In this document: one piece after another, positions 51,021 to 59,235 of the stretch
How the letters are laid out: every line of letters begins with the position of its first letter
Numbering within the stretch: the first letter of the stretch is position 1
Origin: Actinomadura sp. KC06
GTDB taxonomy: Bacteria > Actinomycetota > Actinomycetes > Streptosporangiales > Streptosporangiaceae
Direction of reading: 5' to 3'
Length of the DNA: 64,000 nucleotides
Assembly: GCF_004348735.1 (NCBI RefSeq)
Contig: NZ_SMKT01000013.1
Location: forward strand, 19,574-83,573
Notes under the pieces: model-generated
Told to the model about the DNA's origin: nothing
Database searches by the model: none
Seen by the model: the letters and a program-made list of their open reading frames with translations, nothing else
Position numbers and translations under genes: made by a program

Positions 51021-51944
51021 ATGCGCGCCCGACGAACCACCCTCTCCGTCCCTGCCAGCAACCCCCGTTTCATCGAGAAGGCCCAGGGCCTCCCCGCCGA
51101 CGAGGTCCTCCTCGACCTGGAGGACGCCGTCGCGCCGTCCGCCAAGAAGGAGGCCCGCAAGCTCGTCGTCGCCGCGCTGAACGAGGGCGACTGGACCGGC
51201 AAATCGCGGGTGGTGCGGATCAACGACCTGGACACCCACTGGGCGTACCGGGACGTGATCGAGGTCGTGGAGGGCGCCGGCGCCAACCTCGACGCGATCA
51301 TGCTGCCCAAGGCGCAGGACGCCGGGCACGTCCAGTGGCTCGACCGGCTCCTCACCCAGATCGAGGCGGCCACGGGCCTGCCCGCGGGCCGCATCGGCAT
51401 CGAGGCCCAGATCGAGGACGCCCGCAGCATGGTCAACGTCGACGCGATCGCCGGGGCCTCGCCGCGGCTGGAGTCGCTCGTGCTGGGGCCGGGGGACCTG
51501 ATGGCCTCCCTCAACATGAAGACGCTCGTCGTCGGCGAGCAGCCGCCCGGCTACACCGAGGGCGACGCCTACCACCACATCCTGATGCGGATCCTGATCG
51601 CCGCCCGCGCCAACGACCTGCAGGCCATCGACGGGCCGTACTTCAACATCAAGGACGTGGACGCGTTCACGCGGGTCGCCGAGCGCGCCGCCGCGCTCGG
51701 CTTCGACGGCAAATGGGTGCTGCACCCGACGCAGATCGAGGCGGGCAACGCCGTGTTCTCCCCGTCCCAGGACGACTACGACCGCGCCGAACTGATCCTC
51801 GACGCCTACGAGCACTCCGTGGACGTCGAGGGGCGCGGCGCCGCCCGGCTCGGCGACGAGATGATCGACGAGGCGTCCCGCAAGATGGCGCTCGTCGTCG
51901 CCGCGAAGGGCCGCGCCGCCGGATTGACCCGCACGCGCGGTTGA
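51021..51944 (+). CDS. HpcH/HpaI aldolase / citrate lyase beta (CitE)-like protein
   Basis: A 307-residue TIM-barrel acyl-CoA lyase of the CitE/malyl-CoA lyase family. It starts RARRTTLSVPASNPRFIEKA; metal and substrate residues are in DEVLLDLEDAVAPSAK (Asp/Glu), MLPKAQDAGHV, EAQIEDARSMVNVDAIA (catalytic Glu region) and LVLGPGDLMASLNM. Free-standing CitE-like proteins in actinomycetes cleave malyl-, methylmalyl- or citramalyl-CoA; which applies here is not determinable. The family length is typical. No classical ribosome binding site is visible between the inverted repeat and the ATG. Confidence 0.88.
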   Translation: MRARRTTLSVPASNPRFIEKAQGLPADEVLLDLEDAVAPSAKKEARKLVVAALNEGDWTGKSRVVRINDLDTHWAYRDVIEVVEGAGANLDAIMLPKAQDAGHVQWLDRLLTQIEAATGLPAGRIGIEAQIEDARSMVNVDAIAGASPRLESLVLGPGDLMASLNMKTLVVGEQPPGYTEGDAYHHILMRILIAARANDLQAIDGPYFNIKDVDAFTRVAERAAALGFDGKWVLHPTQIEAGNAVFSPSQDDYDRAELILDAYEHSVDVEGRGAARLGDEMIDEASRKMALVVAAKGRAAGLTRTRG

Positions 51945-52049
51945 ACGGCGCCGTGGGCGGACGGCGCGGCGCTTGGAGATGCGCCAGAGGGGAACTGACA
52001 CCCCGTACGATTCGTCCCACGTAGGCGAGGCATTACGGGAGGGTCGCAC

Positions 52050-53390
52050 GTGTCAGAACCAGGGGACGCCGAAGGCTGGGCCCCGCTCGACCCTGACCTT
52101 CCCACCGGCCGATCACCAGAGCCGCACCCCGGGCAGCAGCCCCCGCAGCCGCCACGCCCGCCCGAGCAACAGCAACACCCGCGACAACCGCAACAGGCGT
52201 TCCCGCAGCAGCCGCAGCAGCCGCCCGCATGGGGCCAGGAGTACGGCGCGCCTCAGCACCCGCAGGCGCCCTACCCCCAGCCGCCCTATCCGCAGGCGCC
52301 CTACGCGCCCGGCCCCCATGGGCAGGAGTACGGCGCGTACGGCGGGTACGGTCCGCCGCCCGTGAAGCGGGACTGGAAGGTGGACGCGCCGAAGGGGAGC
52401 CCGTTCCACCGGCTGGCGCGCACCGACGTGCACCGGTGGTGGCGGCCGCTGGTGGGGACGCTGGCGATCGCGGCCGCCGGCATGGGCCTGGCCCTCGGCC
52501 TCATGATCATCGGAATGATCGTCCGGGTGGCGGTGACGGGCGACCTGCCAGAGTCGTCCGGGCCCGAGTCCGACACGATCTTCGGGGACGAGACGGCCGA
52601 CCTGGCGTTCAACCTGGCGGCGCTCGCGGTGTTCCTGCCCGTGGCGCTGCTCGCGGCGTGGGGGATCCAGCGGCGGCGTCCCGGCACGCTGTCGTCGGTC
52701 GCCGGACGCCTCCGCTGGCGCTGGATGCTGGCGTGCTCCGGCCTGGCGATCCTGTTCTGCGTCGTGTCGTACGGGACGTCGATCCTGGCCGGCGTCTCCC
52801 TGGACGAGCAGTCCGACGGGAACGAGCAGTGGGTCGGCTGGGGCGACTTCATCCTCCCGGCGGTCGTGATCGTCCTGCTGGTGCCGTTCCAGGCGACGGC
52901 GGAGGAGTACGTGTTCCGCGGCTGGATGCTGCAGGCCGTGGGCGCCTGCACGCTGGAGAAGGCCAAGCGGCGCGTCGGACGTGCGCTCAGCGTCGTGTTC
53001 CGTACCCCGTGGCCCGGCATCGTCGTCGGCTCGGCGCTGTTCACGTCCGGGCACGGCTACACCGGCTGGGGCATCCTCGACATCTTCGCCTTCGGCGCGA
53101 TCGCCGCGTGGCTGGCCGTGAAGACGGGCGGCCTGGAGTCGGGCATCGCGCTGCACGTGTTCAACAACCTGATGGCGTTCCTCCTCCCGGCGGCGGTCGG
53201 CGAGCTGGACATCGAGCAGGGCGGCGTCCCGTGGCAGGTCGTCGTGGCCGACGTCGTCCCGATGGCGCTTTACGCGGCGGCCGTGGTCTGGCTGGCGCGC
53301 CGGATGCGGGTCCAGACCGTCACGACCGGCCCGGAGGACGAGGACGACGTGCCCGTCGCCGCCGAGCCCCAGCCGACCTCGATCTCATAG
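52050..53390 (+). CDS. CPBP family intramembrane glutamic protease
   Basis: A 446-residue protein with a Pro/Gln/Tyr-rich cytosolic N-terminus (about 1-115), where PYPQAPY-type repeats occur, then about eight TM helices. Catalytic motifs of the CPBP/Rce1-Abi family are present: EEYVFRGW (motif 1, Glu-Glu and Arg), FTSGHGYTGW (motif 2, His) and HVFNN (motif 3, His). Such proteases process prenylated or peptide substrates or provide bacteriocin self-immunity. GTG 52050 is the start. Its 3' end overlaps the convergent NUDIX gene by 6 bp. Confidence 0.88.
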   Translation: MSEPGDAEGWAPLDPDLPTGRSPEPHPGQQPPQPPRPPEQQQHPRQPQQAFPQQPQQPPAWGQEYGAPQHPQAPYPQPPYPQAPYAPGPHGQEYGAYGGYGPPPVKRDWKVDAPKGSPFHRLARTDVHRWWRPLVGTLAIAAAGMGLALGLMIIGMIVRVAVTGDLPESSGPESDTIFGDETADLAFNLAALAVFLPVALLAAWGIQRRRPGTLSSVAGRLRWRWMLACSGLAILFCVVSYGTSILAGVSLDEQSDGNEQWVGWGDFILPAVVIVLLVPFQATAEEYVFRGWMLQAVGACTLEKAKRRVGRALSVVFRTPWPGIVVGSALFTSGHGYTGWGILDIFAFGAIAAWLAVKTGGLESGIALHVFNNLMAFLLPAAVGELDIEQGGVPWQVVVADVVPMALYAAAVVWLARRMRVQTVTTGPEDEDDVPVAAEPQPTSIS

Positions 53391-53774
53391 CAGCCCCCAC
53401 AGGACGAGCGCGTCCAGCAGCCCGTCCGTGACGGGCAGGTGGCGCAGCTCGTCCGGCGAGATCCACCGCACCTCGGCCGCGTCATCCCCGGCTTGAAGCG
53501 TCCCTCCCGTCACGGTCGCGGCGTAATCGTGGATCTCGTAGACGGCGCCGCCCGGCCCGGGGCGCTCCACCGTCCCGATCTCCACACCGGCGACGACGTC
53601 CAGGCCCGTCTCCTCCTTGAGCTCCCGCGCGACCGCCGCCGGATCGTCCTCGCCGGGCTCGGCCCGTCCGCCCGGAATGGACCACAGGCCCTCGCCCGGC
53701 GGGCGGCCCCGCCGCACCATGAGCAGCCGCCCGGCCTCGTCCCGGACGATCCCGCCGACGCATCGCACGCGCAT
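53385..53774 (-). CDS. NUDIX hydrolase
   Basis: A 129-residue NUDIX pyrophosphohydrolase. The Nudix box Gx5Ex7REUxEExGU is intact: GGRAEPGEDDPAAVARELKE then ETGLDV, so Mg-dependent hydrolysis of a nucleoside diphosphate derivative is expected. The start MRVRCVGGIVRDEAGRLLMVRRG fits MutT-like members; an upstream ATG (53783) would add three residues. The substrate is unknown. It is divergent from the zinc-ribbon protein gene. Confidence 0.88.
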   Translation of the reverse strand: MRVRCVGGIVRDEAGRLLMVRRGRPPGEGLWSIPGGRAEPGEDDPAAVARELKEETGLDVVAGVEIGTVERPGPGGAVYEIHDYAATVTGGTLQAGDDAAEVRWISPDELRHLPVTDGLLDALVLWGLL

Positions 53775-53858
53775 GCCCCCCATATTGCCGCCCCTTTCCC
53801 GGGCGCCGACCCGGCCGAACTTGACGAACCGGGACGTCGCCGCGCAGGGTGGGTAATC

Positions 53859-54506
53859 ATGAGGGCGGAGCCCACCTGCCCGCGGTGCGCGGGTCCCGTG
53901 CAGGCGCCGGGACTCTGGTCGAGCGACTGGATCTGCGGCGTGCACGGCGCCGTCCTGCCGAGGCAGCCGTCCAAGCGACCCGGCCCGGACGGGCTGGCCG
54001 CCGTGCTGCGCGACACGAGAGTCCCCGTCTGGACGCCCTGGCCCCTTCCGCTGGGCTGGCTCGTCACGGGCTTCGCCACGGTCGGGGACGACCGCTCGGG
54101 CGCGCGGGCGACGGCCGTCGCCGCGTCCGGGCCGGGGCTGGTCAGCGGCCCCGCCGACCTGGTGCTGATCGCCGAGCAGCCCGGCGTCGGCCTCGGCGCC
54201 CACTACGCGGGCCTGGACGGCGCCGACCCCGGCGAGGTGTTCGACGGCAGCCCGCCGCACGTGAAGCTCGACATCAGCGGCCCGGCGGCGACCTGCGGCC
54301 ACACGGTGCCGATGTGGTCGGTCGGCGAGCAGGCCGACCGCGCCGTCTACGTCGGGGAGGCGATGGGCGACTGGCTGTGGGTCGCGCTGTGGCCGGCCGA
54401 CGCCGGCGTCCTCATGCTGGAGCGCCAGAACCTGCTCGACCTGCGCGAGCCCGGCATGGAGATCGACCTCCCGTACGGCGCCCACAGCCCCCGCCTCGAC
54501 GACTGA
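53859..54506 (+). CDS. DUF6758-like actinobacterial protein with zinc ribbon
   Basis: A 215-residue soluble protein found next to PHP and CPBP-type genes in actinomycetes (recalled as DUF6758). It begins with a zinc-ribbon motif CPRCAGPV plus a CGVHG pair, then a region of mixed alpha/beta (TPWPLPLGWLVTGFATVGDD) and a segment HTVPMWSVGEQADRAVYVGEAMGDW. No catalytic motif is evident. It lies 31 bp before the PHP gene, likely in the same unit. Confidence 0.75.
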   Translation: MRAEPTCPRCAGPVQAPGLWSSDWICGVHGAVLPRQPSKRPGPDGLAAVLRDTRVPVWTPWPLPLGWLVTGFATVGDDRSGARATAVAASGPGLVSGPADLVLIAEQPGVGLGAHYAGLDGADPGEVFDGSPPHVKLDISGPAATCGHTVPMWSVGEQADRAVYVGEAMGDWLWVALWPADAGVLMLERQNLLDLREPGMEIDLPYGAHSPRLDD

Positions 54507-54537
54507 CGCGAGCCGGCCGACGCGAGACGATTCCACG

Positions 54538-55404
54538 ATGCGCATCGACCTGCACAGCCACAGCGACGCCTCCGACGGCACCCGGCCGCCCGCGGAGGTC
54601 GTCCGGCGGGCGCGGGAGCGCGGGCTGGACGTCCTCGCGCTGACCGACCACGACACCGTCGCGGGCTGGGACGAGGCCGCCGCCGCGCTGCCGGACGGCC
54701 TGACCCTCGTCCCCGGAATCGAGCTGTCGTGCAATGAGGACGGCCGCAGCCTCCACCTGCTCGGCTACCTGTTCGACCCGGACGAGCCCGAACTGGCCGC
54801 CGAACTCGCCCGGATCCGCAACGACCGGCTGATCAGGGCCCAGGGCATGGTCGACAAGCTCCGCGACCTGGGCGTCGACGTCACCTGGGGCATGGTCCGC
54901 GCGCTGGCCAAGGGTGAGGCGGTCGGACGTCCGCACATCGCGCGGGCCATGATCGAAGCGGGCGCGATCGAGACACAAGACGAGGCGTTCACCGAGCGGT
55001 GGATCGCGCAGGGCGGCCGCGCCTACGTCGAGCGCTACGCACTCGACCCGGTGCGGGCGATCGGGCTCGTCCGCGCGGCCGGGGGAGTGTGCGTCCTCGC
55101 CCATCCGCGGGCGCGGCGCAGCGGGTTCGTGTTCGGCGACGAGGTGATCGAGCGGCTCGCCGCCGCCGGGCTCGCCGGGATCGAGGCCGACCATCCCGAC
55201 CACGTCTCCGAGGACCGCGCCCGCCTGCGCGAGATCGCCGCCGCGCTGGGCCTCGCCGCGACCGGTTCCAGCGACGACCACGGCGCCCCGACCGGCGACC
55301 GGCTCGGCTCCGAAACGACCGGGCCGGAGGCGTTCGCGCAGCTCATCGCGGGCGCGTCCGGCGGTGATCTCCGTGTGCCGGATCGGGGTCGCGAAGCACG
55401 GTAG
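54538..55404 (+). CDS. PHP-domain phosphoesterase
   Basis: A 288-residue PHP protein. Motif 1 is DLHSHSDASDGT, motif 2 LTDHDTV, motif 3 includes the Glu of PGIELSC, and motif 4 GSSDDHG provides the last Asp and His; a further His lies in LAHPRARR. These residues bind three metals, and relatives such as YciV/RNase AM hydrolyse 3',5'-nucleotide bisphosphates or short RNA 5' ends. This full set suggests an active enzyme of that type. It is followed directly by the MBL-fold gene. Confidence 0.88.
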   Translation: MRIDLHSHSDASDGTRPPAEVVRRARERGLDVLALTDHDTVAGWDEAAAALPDGLTLVPGIELSCNEDGRSLHLLGYLFDPDEPELAAELARIRNDRLIRAQGMVDKLRDLGVDVTWGMVRALAKGEAVGRPHIARAMIEAGAIETQDEAFTERWIAQGGRAYVERYALDPVRAIGLVRAAGGVCVLAHPRARRSGFVFGDEVIERLAAAGLAGIEADHPDHVSEDRARLREIAAALGLAATGSSDDHGAPTGDRLGSETTGPEAFAQLIAGASGGDLRVPDRGREAR

Positions 55405-55414
55405 GGTGCCTTGC

Positions 55415-56122
55415 GTGGACGCGCGCATCGAACAGGTTGTGACGTCGGGGAAGCTGACCCTGGACGACACCGAGTACGACGTCGAGAACAACACCTACAT
55501 CGTCGGCGACGACGACGAGGTCATCGTGATCGACCCGGCGTACGACGCCGAGGCCATCCTCAGCGAGGTCGGCGACCGCGAGGTCATGGCCGTCCTGCTC
55601 ACCGACGGCAACGAGCACCACCTCAACGCGGTGCTCGAAGTCGCCGCCGCCGGTGAGGAGGACGAAGAGAACTGGGCTCCCATCGCGCTGCACCGCGCCG
55701 ACCGGCTGCTGTGGCGCGAGTACTTCGCCCGCCTCGCCAAGGAGGAAGAGGACGAGGACGACGCCAAGGCGCTCCGGGCCCTCGAACCCGACATCTGGCT
55801 GGAGGACGGCGGCATCTTCGAGATCGCCGACGCGCAGCTGGAGATCGTGCACACCCCGGGCCACACGCCCGGCAGCGTCTGCGTGATCAGCGAGCAGCTC
55901 GGCTCGCTGTTCTCCGGCGACACGCTGCACCGCGGCCGTCCCGGCTCCATCGGCGGCGTCTACGAGGACCTGCGCAAGCAGCTCAACTCGATCGGCGCGC
56001 TGCTGACCCCGCTGCCGAAGGACCTGCAGGTCCTGCCCGCCCAGGGCGAGGAGACCACGGTCGGCGAAGAGGACTCCCGCTGGGAGACGTGGGGCGCGCT
56101 GGCGCAGGAGTCCGACGACTAG
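55415..56122 (+). CDS. metallo-beta-lactamase-fold protein with altered metal motif
   Basis: A 235-residue protein with the MBL fold: NNTYIVGDDDEVIVIDPAYDAEAIL (first strands), EIVHTPGHTPGSVCVI (third metal His motif) and SLFSGDTLHRGRPGS (bridging Asp and next ligand). The expected HxHxDH motif is replaced by TDGNEHHLN at residues 63-71, so two metal-1 His are Asp and Asn and the Asp is His. Zinc binding or activity may be altered. The GTG at 55415 starts MDARIEQVV. A helical acidic insertion (EEDEENW, EEEDEDDAK) also distinguishes it. It follows PHP on the same strand. Confidence 0.8.
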   Translation: MDARIEQVVTSGKLTLDDTEYDVENNTYIVGDDDEVIVIDPAYDAEAILSEVGDREVMAVLLTDGNEHHLNAVLEVAAAGEEDEENWAPIALHRADRLLWREYFARLAKEEEDEDDAKALRALEPDIWLEDGGIFEIADAQLEIVHTPGHTPGSVCVISEQLGSLFSGDTLHRGRPGSIGGVYEDLRKQLNSIGALLTPLPKDLQVLPAQGEETTVGEEDSRWETWGALAQESDD

Positions 56123-56148
56123 CGGTGGAGCAGCTCGGCTTAGAGGGC

Positions 56149-57024
56149 ATGCCCCGGCGGCTGTACACGTGCACGCCGTCACGGCTCAACGCATGGCTGG
56201 ACTGCCCGCGGCGCTACCGGATGACCTACCTGGATCGTCCGATGCCGCCGAAGGGTCCGCCGTGGGCGCACAACAGCGTGGGCGCGAGCGTCCACAACGC
56301 GCTCGCGGGGTGGTGGCGGCTGCCCGTCCACGAGCGCACGCCCGAGGCGGCCGGACGGCTCCTCACCCGGGGCTGGCTGACGGACGGCTTCCGCAATGAG
56401 GCCCAGTCCGCCGAATGGCGTGACCGGGCCCGCGACATGACCGAACGCTACGTCGCGGGCCTCGACCCGTACGACGAGCCGCTCGGCGTGGAACGCACCG
56501 TCGCGACCCGAACCGACCGGATCGCCGTGTCGGGCCGTATCGACCGCCTGGACGCTCGCGGCGCCGAGCTCGTCGTCGTCGACTACAAGACGGGACGGCA
56601 CGTCCTCACCGCCGACGACGCCCGGGGCTCCCTGGCCCTGGCGATCTACGCCGTCGCCTCGTCCCGCGTGCTGCGCCGCCCCTGCCACCGCGTCGAGCTG
56701 CATCATCTCCCGTCCGGCGAGGTCGCGGCGTGGGAGCACACGGACGAGTCGCTGGCCCGCCACATCCGCCGCGCCGAGTCGATCGCGGCCGAGGCCGCCG
56801 AGGCGGACGAGACGTACCGCGCCCGTGTCCCGAAGCCCCGCCCCGGCGAGACGCCCTCCGCCTCCGGCGCGATCCAGGTGGACCACGCCCCGCACGACGA
56901 CGTGTTCCCGCCTCGTCCGGGCACCCTGTGCTCGTGGTGCGACTTCGCCCGCCATTGCCCCGAGGGCCAGGAGGCGGCCCCGCGCAAGGACCCCTGGTCC
57001 GCCCTGCCTGTGGACGTCGGCTAG
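56149..57024 (+). CDS. RecB-family PD-(D/E)XK nuclease with Fe-S cysteines
   Basis: A 291-residue single nuclease domain. The N-terminal Cys19 (AWLDCPRRYR) and the C-terminal triple CSWCDFARHC (Cys261, 264, 270) reproduce the 4-Cys [4Fe-4S] arrangement of AddB and Cas4. Nuclease motifs are GASVHNAL (His), GRIDRLDARGAELVVVDYKTG (D...DxK) and SLALAIYAVA (QxxxY equivalent). It has no helicase domain, so it acts alone or with a separate helicase. ATG 56149 is preferred; GTG 56125 has no ribosome binding site. No CRISPR genes are near. A hairpin follows. Confidence 0.85.
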   Translation: MPRRLYTCTPSRLNAWLDCPRRYRMTYLDRPMPPKGPPWAHNSVGASVHNALAGWWRLPVHERTPEAAGRLLTRGWLTDGFRNEAQSAEWRDRARDMTERYVAGLDPYDEPLGVERTVATRTDRIAVSGRIDRLDARGAELVVVDYKTGRHVLTADDARGSLALAIYAVASSRVLRRPCHRVELHHLPSGEVAAWEHTDESLARHIRRAESIAAEAAEADETYRARVPKPRPGETPSASGAIQVDHAPHDDVFPPRPGTLCSWCDFARHCPEGQEAAPRKDPWSALPVDVG

Positions 57025-57039
57025 CGGGCCCGGCCCGCT
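57023..57039. terminator. convergent hairpin terminator
   Basis: AGCGGGC-CCG-GCCCGCT, a perfect 7-bp stem starting inside the nuclease stop codon and reaching the MpaB-type stop on the other strand; it likely ends both transcripts. Confidence 0.6.
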
Positions 57040-57956
57040 CAGGAGGCTGTGGCGAGGGCGTTCTGGCCGCTGGACGGCCAGCGGCGCGGGTCGCGGAGCC
57101 CGTAGAGGCCCTTGCTCACGTCGTACCCGTCCGCAGCTAGCCGCTGCCGGGCGCGTCCCAGCATCTCGCGGGTGTTCTTGGCGAAGGCGTAGTCGTGCAG
57201 CCGCTCCGGCATCGAGTTCATCGCCAGCCGGAACGACCTGAGCGCAGCCGTCACCGCCGGCTGCGGCACTTCGGGCAGCGCCCCGTACATCCTGCGCGCC
57301 CAGTCCGGCAGCGTGTAGTAGCAGAGCGCGCCGAACGGGAAGTAGCCGGGCTTTCCGGGCGCGAGGAACTTCAGGTTCTCCGGCATCGTCGGCCACATCA
57401 GGAACCGGACCGTGGCCGCCGCCTCGTCCGTCACCCGGAGGCAGGGCCGCATCTCCGCGAAGTACGCCTCCATCTCGGCGACGCTGCCCGGCACGTCCTC
57501 GGCGTGCAGCCCGACGAAGGTGGCGGACCGGCGCTGCTCGTCCAGATACTTGTCGGCCATGGCGCGGGTGAGCGGCAGCCCGGCGCGGCGCGCCACCTCC
57601 AGGTACGAGTACACCTCGGCGCAGTGCACCCACCGCAGCAGTTCGGGCTGGTCGAGCCGCTCCTTCTTGCCCGTGTCGTGGTCGAGGATGCGCAGGCTCC
57701 GGTGGATCTCCCGGACGCGGTACGCCGCCTCCTCGATCTCCTCGGGGCTCCCGAACGTGCCGAGCCCGACGAAGTCGGCGGTGCGCTGGAGCCGTCCGAA
57801 CGGGTCGTCCTGGAAGTTGGAGTTCTGCCAGACGCCCCACATGGCCAGGGGATGCAGCGCCTGCAGCATGAGGCTCCGCACTCCGCCGACCCACATGGAC
57901 CGGTCGATGTGGACGCGCCAGGTGACGCTCTCGGGGGGCTGGACGGTCGCGGGCAT
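57039..57956 (-). CDS. oxygenase MpaB family protein (DUF2236)
   Basis: A 305-residue helical protein of the DUF2236/Lcp-MpaB family, in which a heme b iron (His ligand) catalyses oxidative cleavage in latex-clearing protein and the MpaB oxygenase. Landmarks are VGGVRSLMLQALHPLAMWGVWQNSNFQDDPFGRLQRT, the HCAEVYSYLEVARRAG segment (candidate heme His) and LTRAMADKYLDEQRR. ATG 57956 has AGGTGTG upstream. The substrate is unknown. A perfect inverted repeat sits 10 bp before the start. Confidence 0.82.
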   Translation of the reverse strand: MPATVQPPESVTWRVHIDRSMWVGGVRSLMLQALHPLAMWGVWQNSNFQDDPFGRLQRTADFVGLGTFGSPEEIEEAAYRVREIHRSLRILDHDTGKKERLDQPELLRWVHCAEVYSYLEVARRAGLPLTRAMADKYLDEQRRSATFVGLHAEDVPGSVAEMEAYFAEMRPCLRVTDEAAATVRFLMWPTMPENLKFLAPGKPGYFPFGALCYYTLPDWARRMYGALPEVPQPAVTAALRSFRLAMNSMPERLHDYAFAKNTREMLGRARQRLAADGYDVSKGLYGLRDPRRWPSSGQNALATAS

Positions 57957-57965
57957 TCACACCTC

Positions 57966-57982
57966 CATGAGACAAACTCATG
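57966..57982. promoter_or_regulatory. inverted repeat CATGAG-N5-CTCATG upstream of MpaB-type gene
   Basis: Perfect 6-bp inverted repeat with a 5-bp spacer, 10 bp before the start codon. It resembles a repressor operator overlapping the promoter; no regulator gene is adjacent. Confidence 0.4.
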
Positions 57983-58029
57983 TAAGTGTGTCATTACTCC
58001 CGTCGTCCCGCGACACCGCCCCCGTCGCT

Positions 58030-58770
58030 TCAGTTCTGCCAGATGGATCGGCAGTGCTCGTCCAGCCACTTCACGCACTGGTCCTGCGTGAGGCCCGCGT
58101 AGTCGAACGGGTAGGGGCCGTGCGGACCGGTGATCAGATCCAGGGAGTCGGGACGGGCGATGAACACCGTCTCCAACTGGGCGTTCGCGCCGCGCCGGTA
58201 CTCCGTGGGGAAGAAGAACTCCAGCTCCTGCCAGAACTTCGACGTCTGGTTCCGTCCGCCGTTGACCCTGCCCGTCTTGACCTCGGCCTCGTCGAACCGG
58301 AACCCGAGCGCCTCATAGGCGCCGAAGAAGAGGTCCTGGGCGGGCAGCGCGTGCACGGCGATCTCGTCGAAGTCGCCCCGGTCAACGGCGTTGTCGATCT
58401 CCAGGATCGTCCGGACGGCGGCCCGCGTCCCGCGCATCCTCCGGCCCTGGGCGTGCGTGATCGGCATCTCCCACGGCACCTCGATCGCGAGCCGGTGCTC
58501 CCGGACCTCGCCGGCCGCCAGCTCGAACGCCGGGACGGCCTGCGACGCGACGACCCCGGGGTTGTCCCAGCTCTTCTCGGTCGGCTCCGCCGCCTCGACC
58601 CGGGTGACGAGCTGGACGGCGATCCGCTCGATCCTGACGCCGGCCCCGCCGCCCTTCACGGTCACCCGGGCGTGGAGGGTTCCGCCGGGCGTGACCTCGT
58701 CCGATTCCAGGATCGTCGTGACTTCTGGCGCGTTGATGCCGAGCGAGCTGAGGATCGTGCGAAACGCCAT
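58030..58770 (-). CDS. Spo0M-like sporulation-control protein
   Basis: A 246-residue arrestin-fold protein of the Spo0M family (AFRTILSSLGINAPEVTTILESDEVTPGGTL at the N-terminus and EVPWEMPITHAQGRRMRGTRAAVRTILEID in the middle). In Bacillus, Spo0M modulates entry into sporulation and cell-cycle proteins; its function in actinomycetes is not established. It is soluble with no signal. Its 3' side adjoins the MpaB-type gene with a gap of about 70 bp, in the same direction. Confidence 0.87.
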   Translation of the reverse strand: MAFRTILSSLGINAPEVTTILESDEVTPGGTLHARVTVKGGGAGVRIERIAVQLVTRVEAAEPTEKSWDNPGVVASQAVPAFELAAGEVREHRLAIEVPWEMPITHAQGRRMRGTRAAVRTILEIDNAVDRGDFDEIAVHALPAQDLFFGAYEALGFRFDEAEVKTGRVNGGRNQTSKFWQELEFFFPTEYRRGANAQLETVFIARPDSLDLITGPHGPYPFDYAGLTQDQCVKWLDEHCRSIWQN

Positions 58771-58874
58771 GTGCGCCTACCTCCGGAACGGTCCCAAGCG
58801 GACGCCCCAGAGTAGGGTCTGGGGCGTCCGCCGAACCGCTTTCCACGGCAAACCGCCACTTCCGGCCACAGCGG

Positions 58875-59066
58875 TCAGCGCATCGCCGGCTGCTCGTCCT
58901 TGAGCATGCCGCGGATCTCCTCCCGGAACTCCGGCGTGTCCTCGTGCCCGTGCACCGATGCCGCGTGCTCGGCGGCGGCGCGGACGACCTCGTCCTCCTC
59001 GCCGCTGATCGTGAGCGTGCAGTTCATCTCGCTGGGCGTCTCCCGGCAGTCGGCCACCTTCCGCAT
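58875..59066 (-). CDS. DUF1059 family small protein
   Basis: A 63-residue protein beginning MRKVADCRETPSEMNCTLTI with two Cys and ending HGHEDTPEFREEIRGMLKDE, the DUF1059 pattern. The function is unknown. GGGGAG precedes the ATG. It has its own promoter region shared with the divergent Imm21-like gene. Confidence 0.85.
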   Translation of the reverse strand: MRKVADCRETPSEMNCTLTISGEEDEVVRAAAEHAASVHGHEDTPEFREEIRGMLKDEQPAMR

Positions 59067-59235
59067 GGCGTTCTCCCCCCTTCGCCGGCCGGCCCGCGGG
59101 AGAGAGCGACCCCGCGGCGCCGGCCGCTATCGCGTCTCCCTCTCATCGTCACATAGGCCCAGGTCAGAAGGAAGTTCGAGGGAAATGTCGGACGGGGGGC
59201 GTAGGGTGGCGCGGCCGGTGAAGGGAGGCGGATCG

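Noticed and set aside
56149..57024. RecB-like nuclease read as Cas4 of a CRISPR system
   Set aside because: The cysteines are shared with AddB-type nucleases, and no Cas1/Cas2 or repeat-spacer array is present anywhere in the window.
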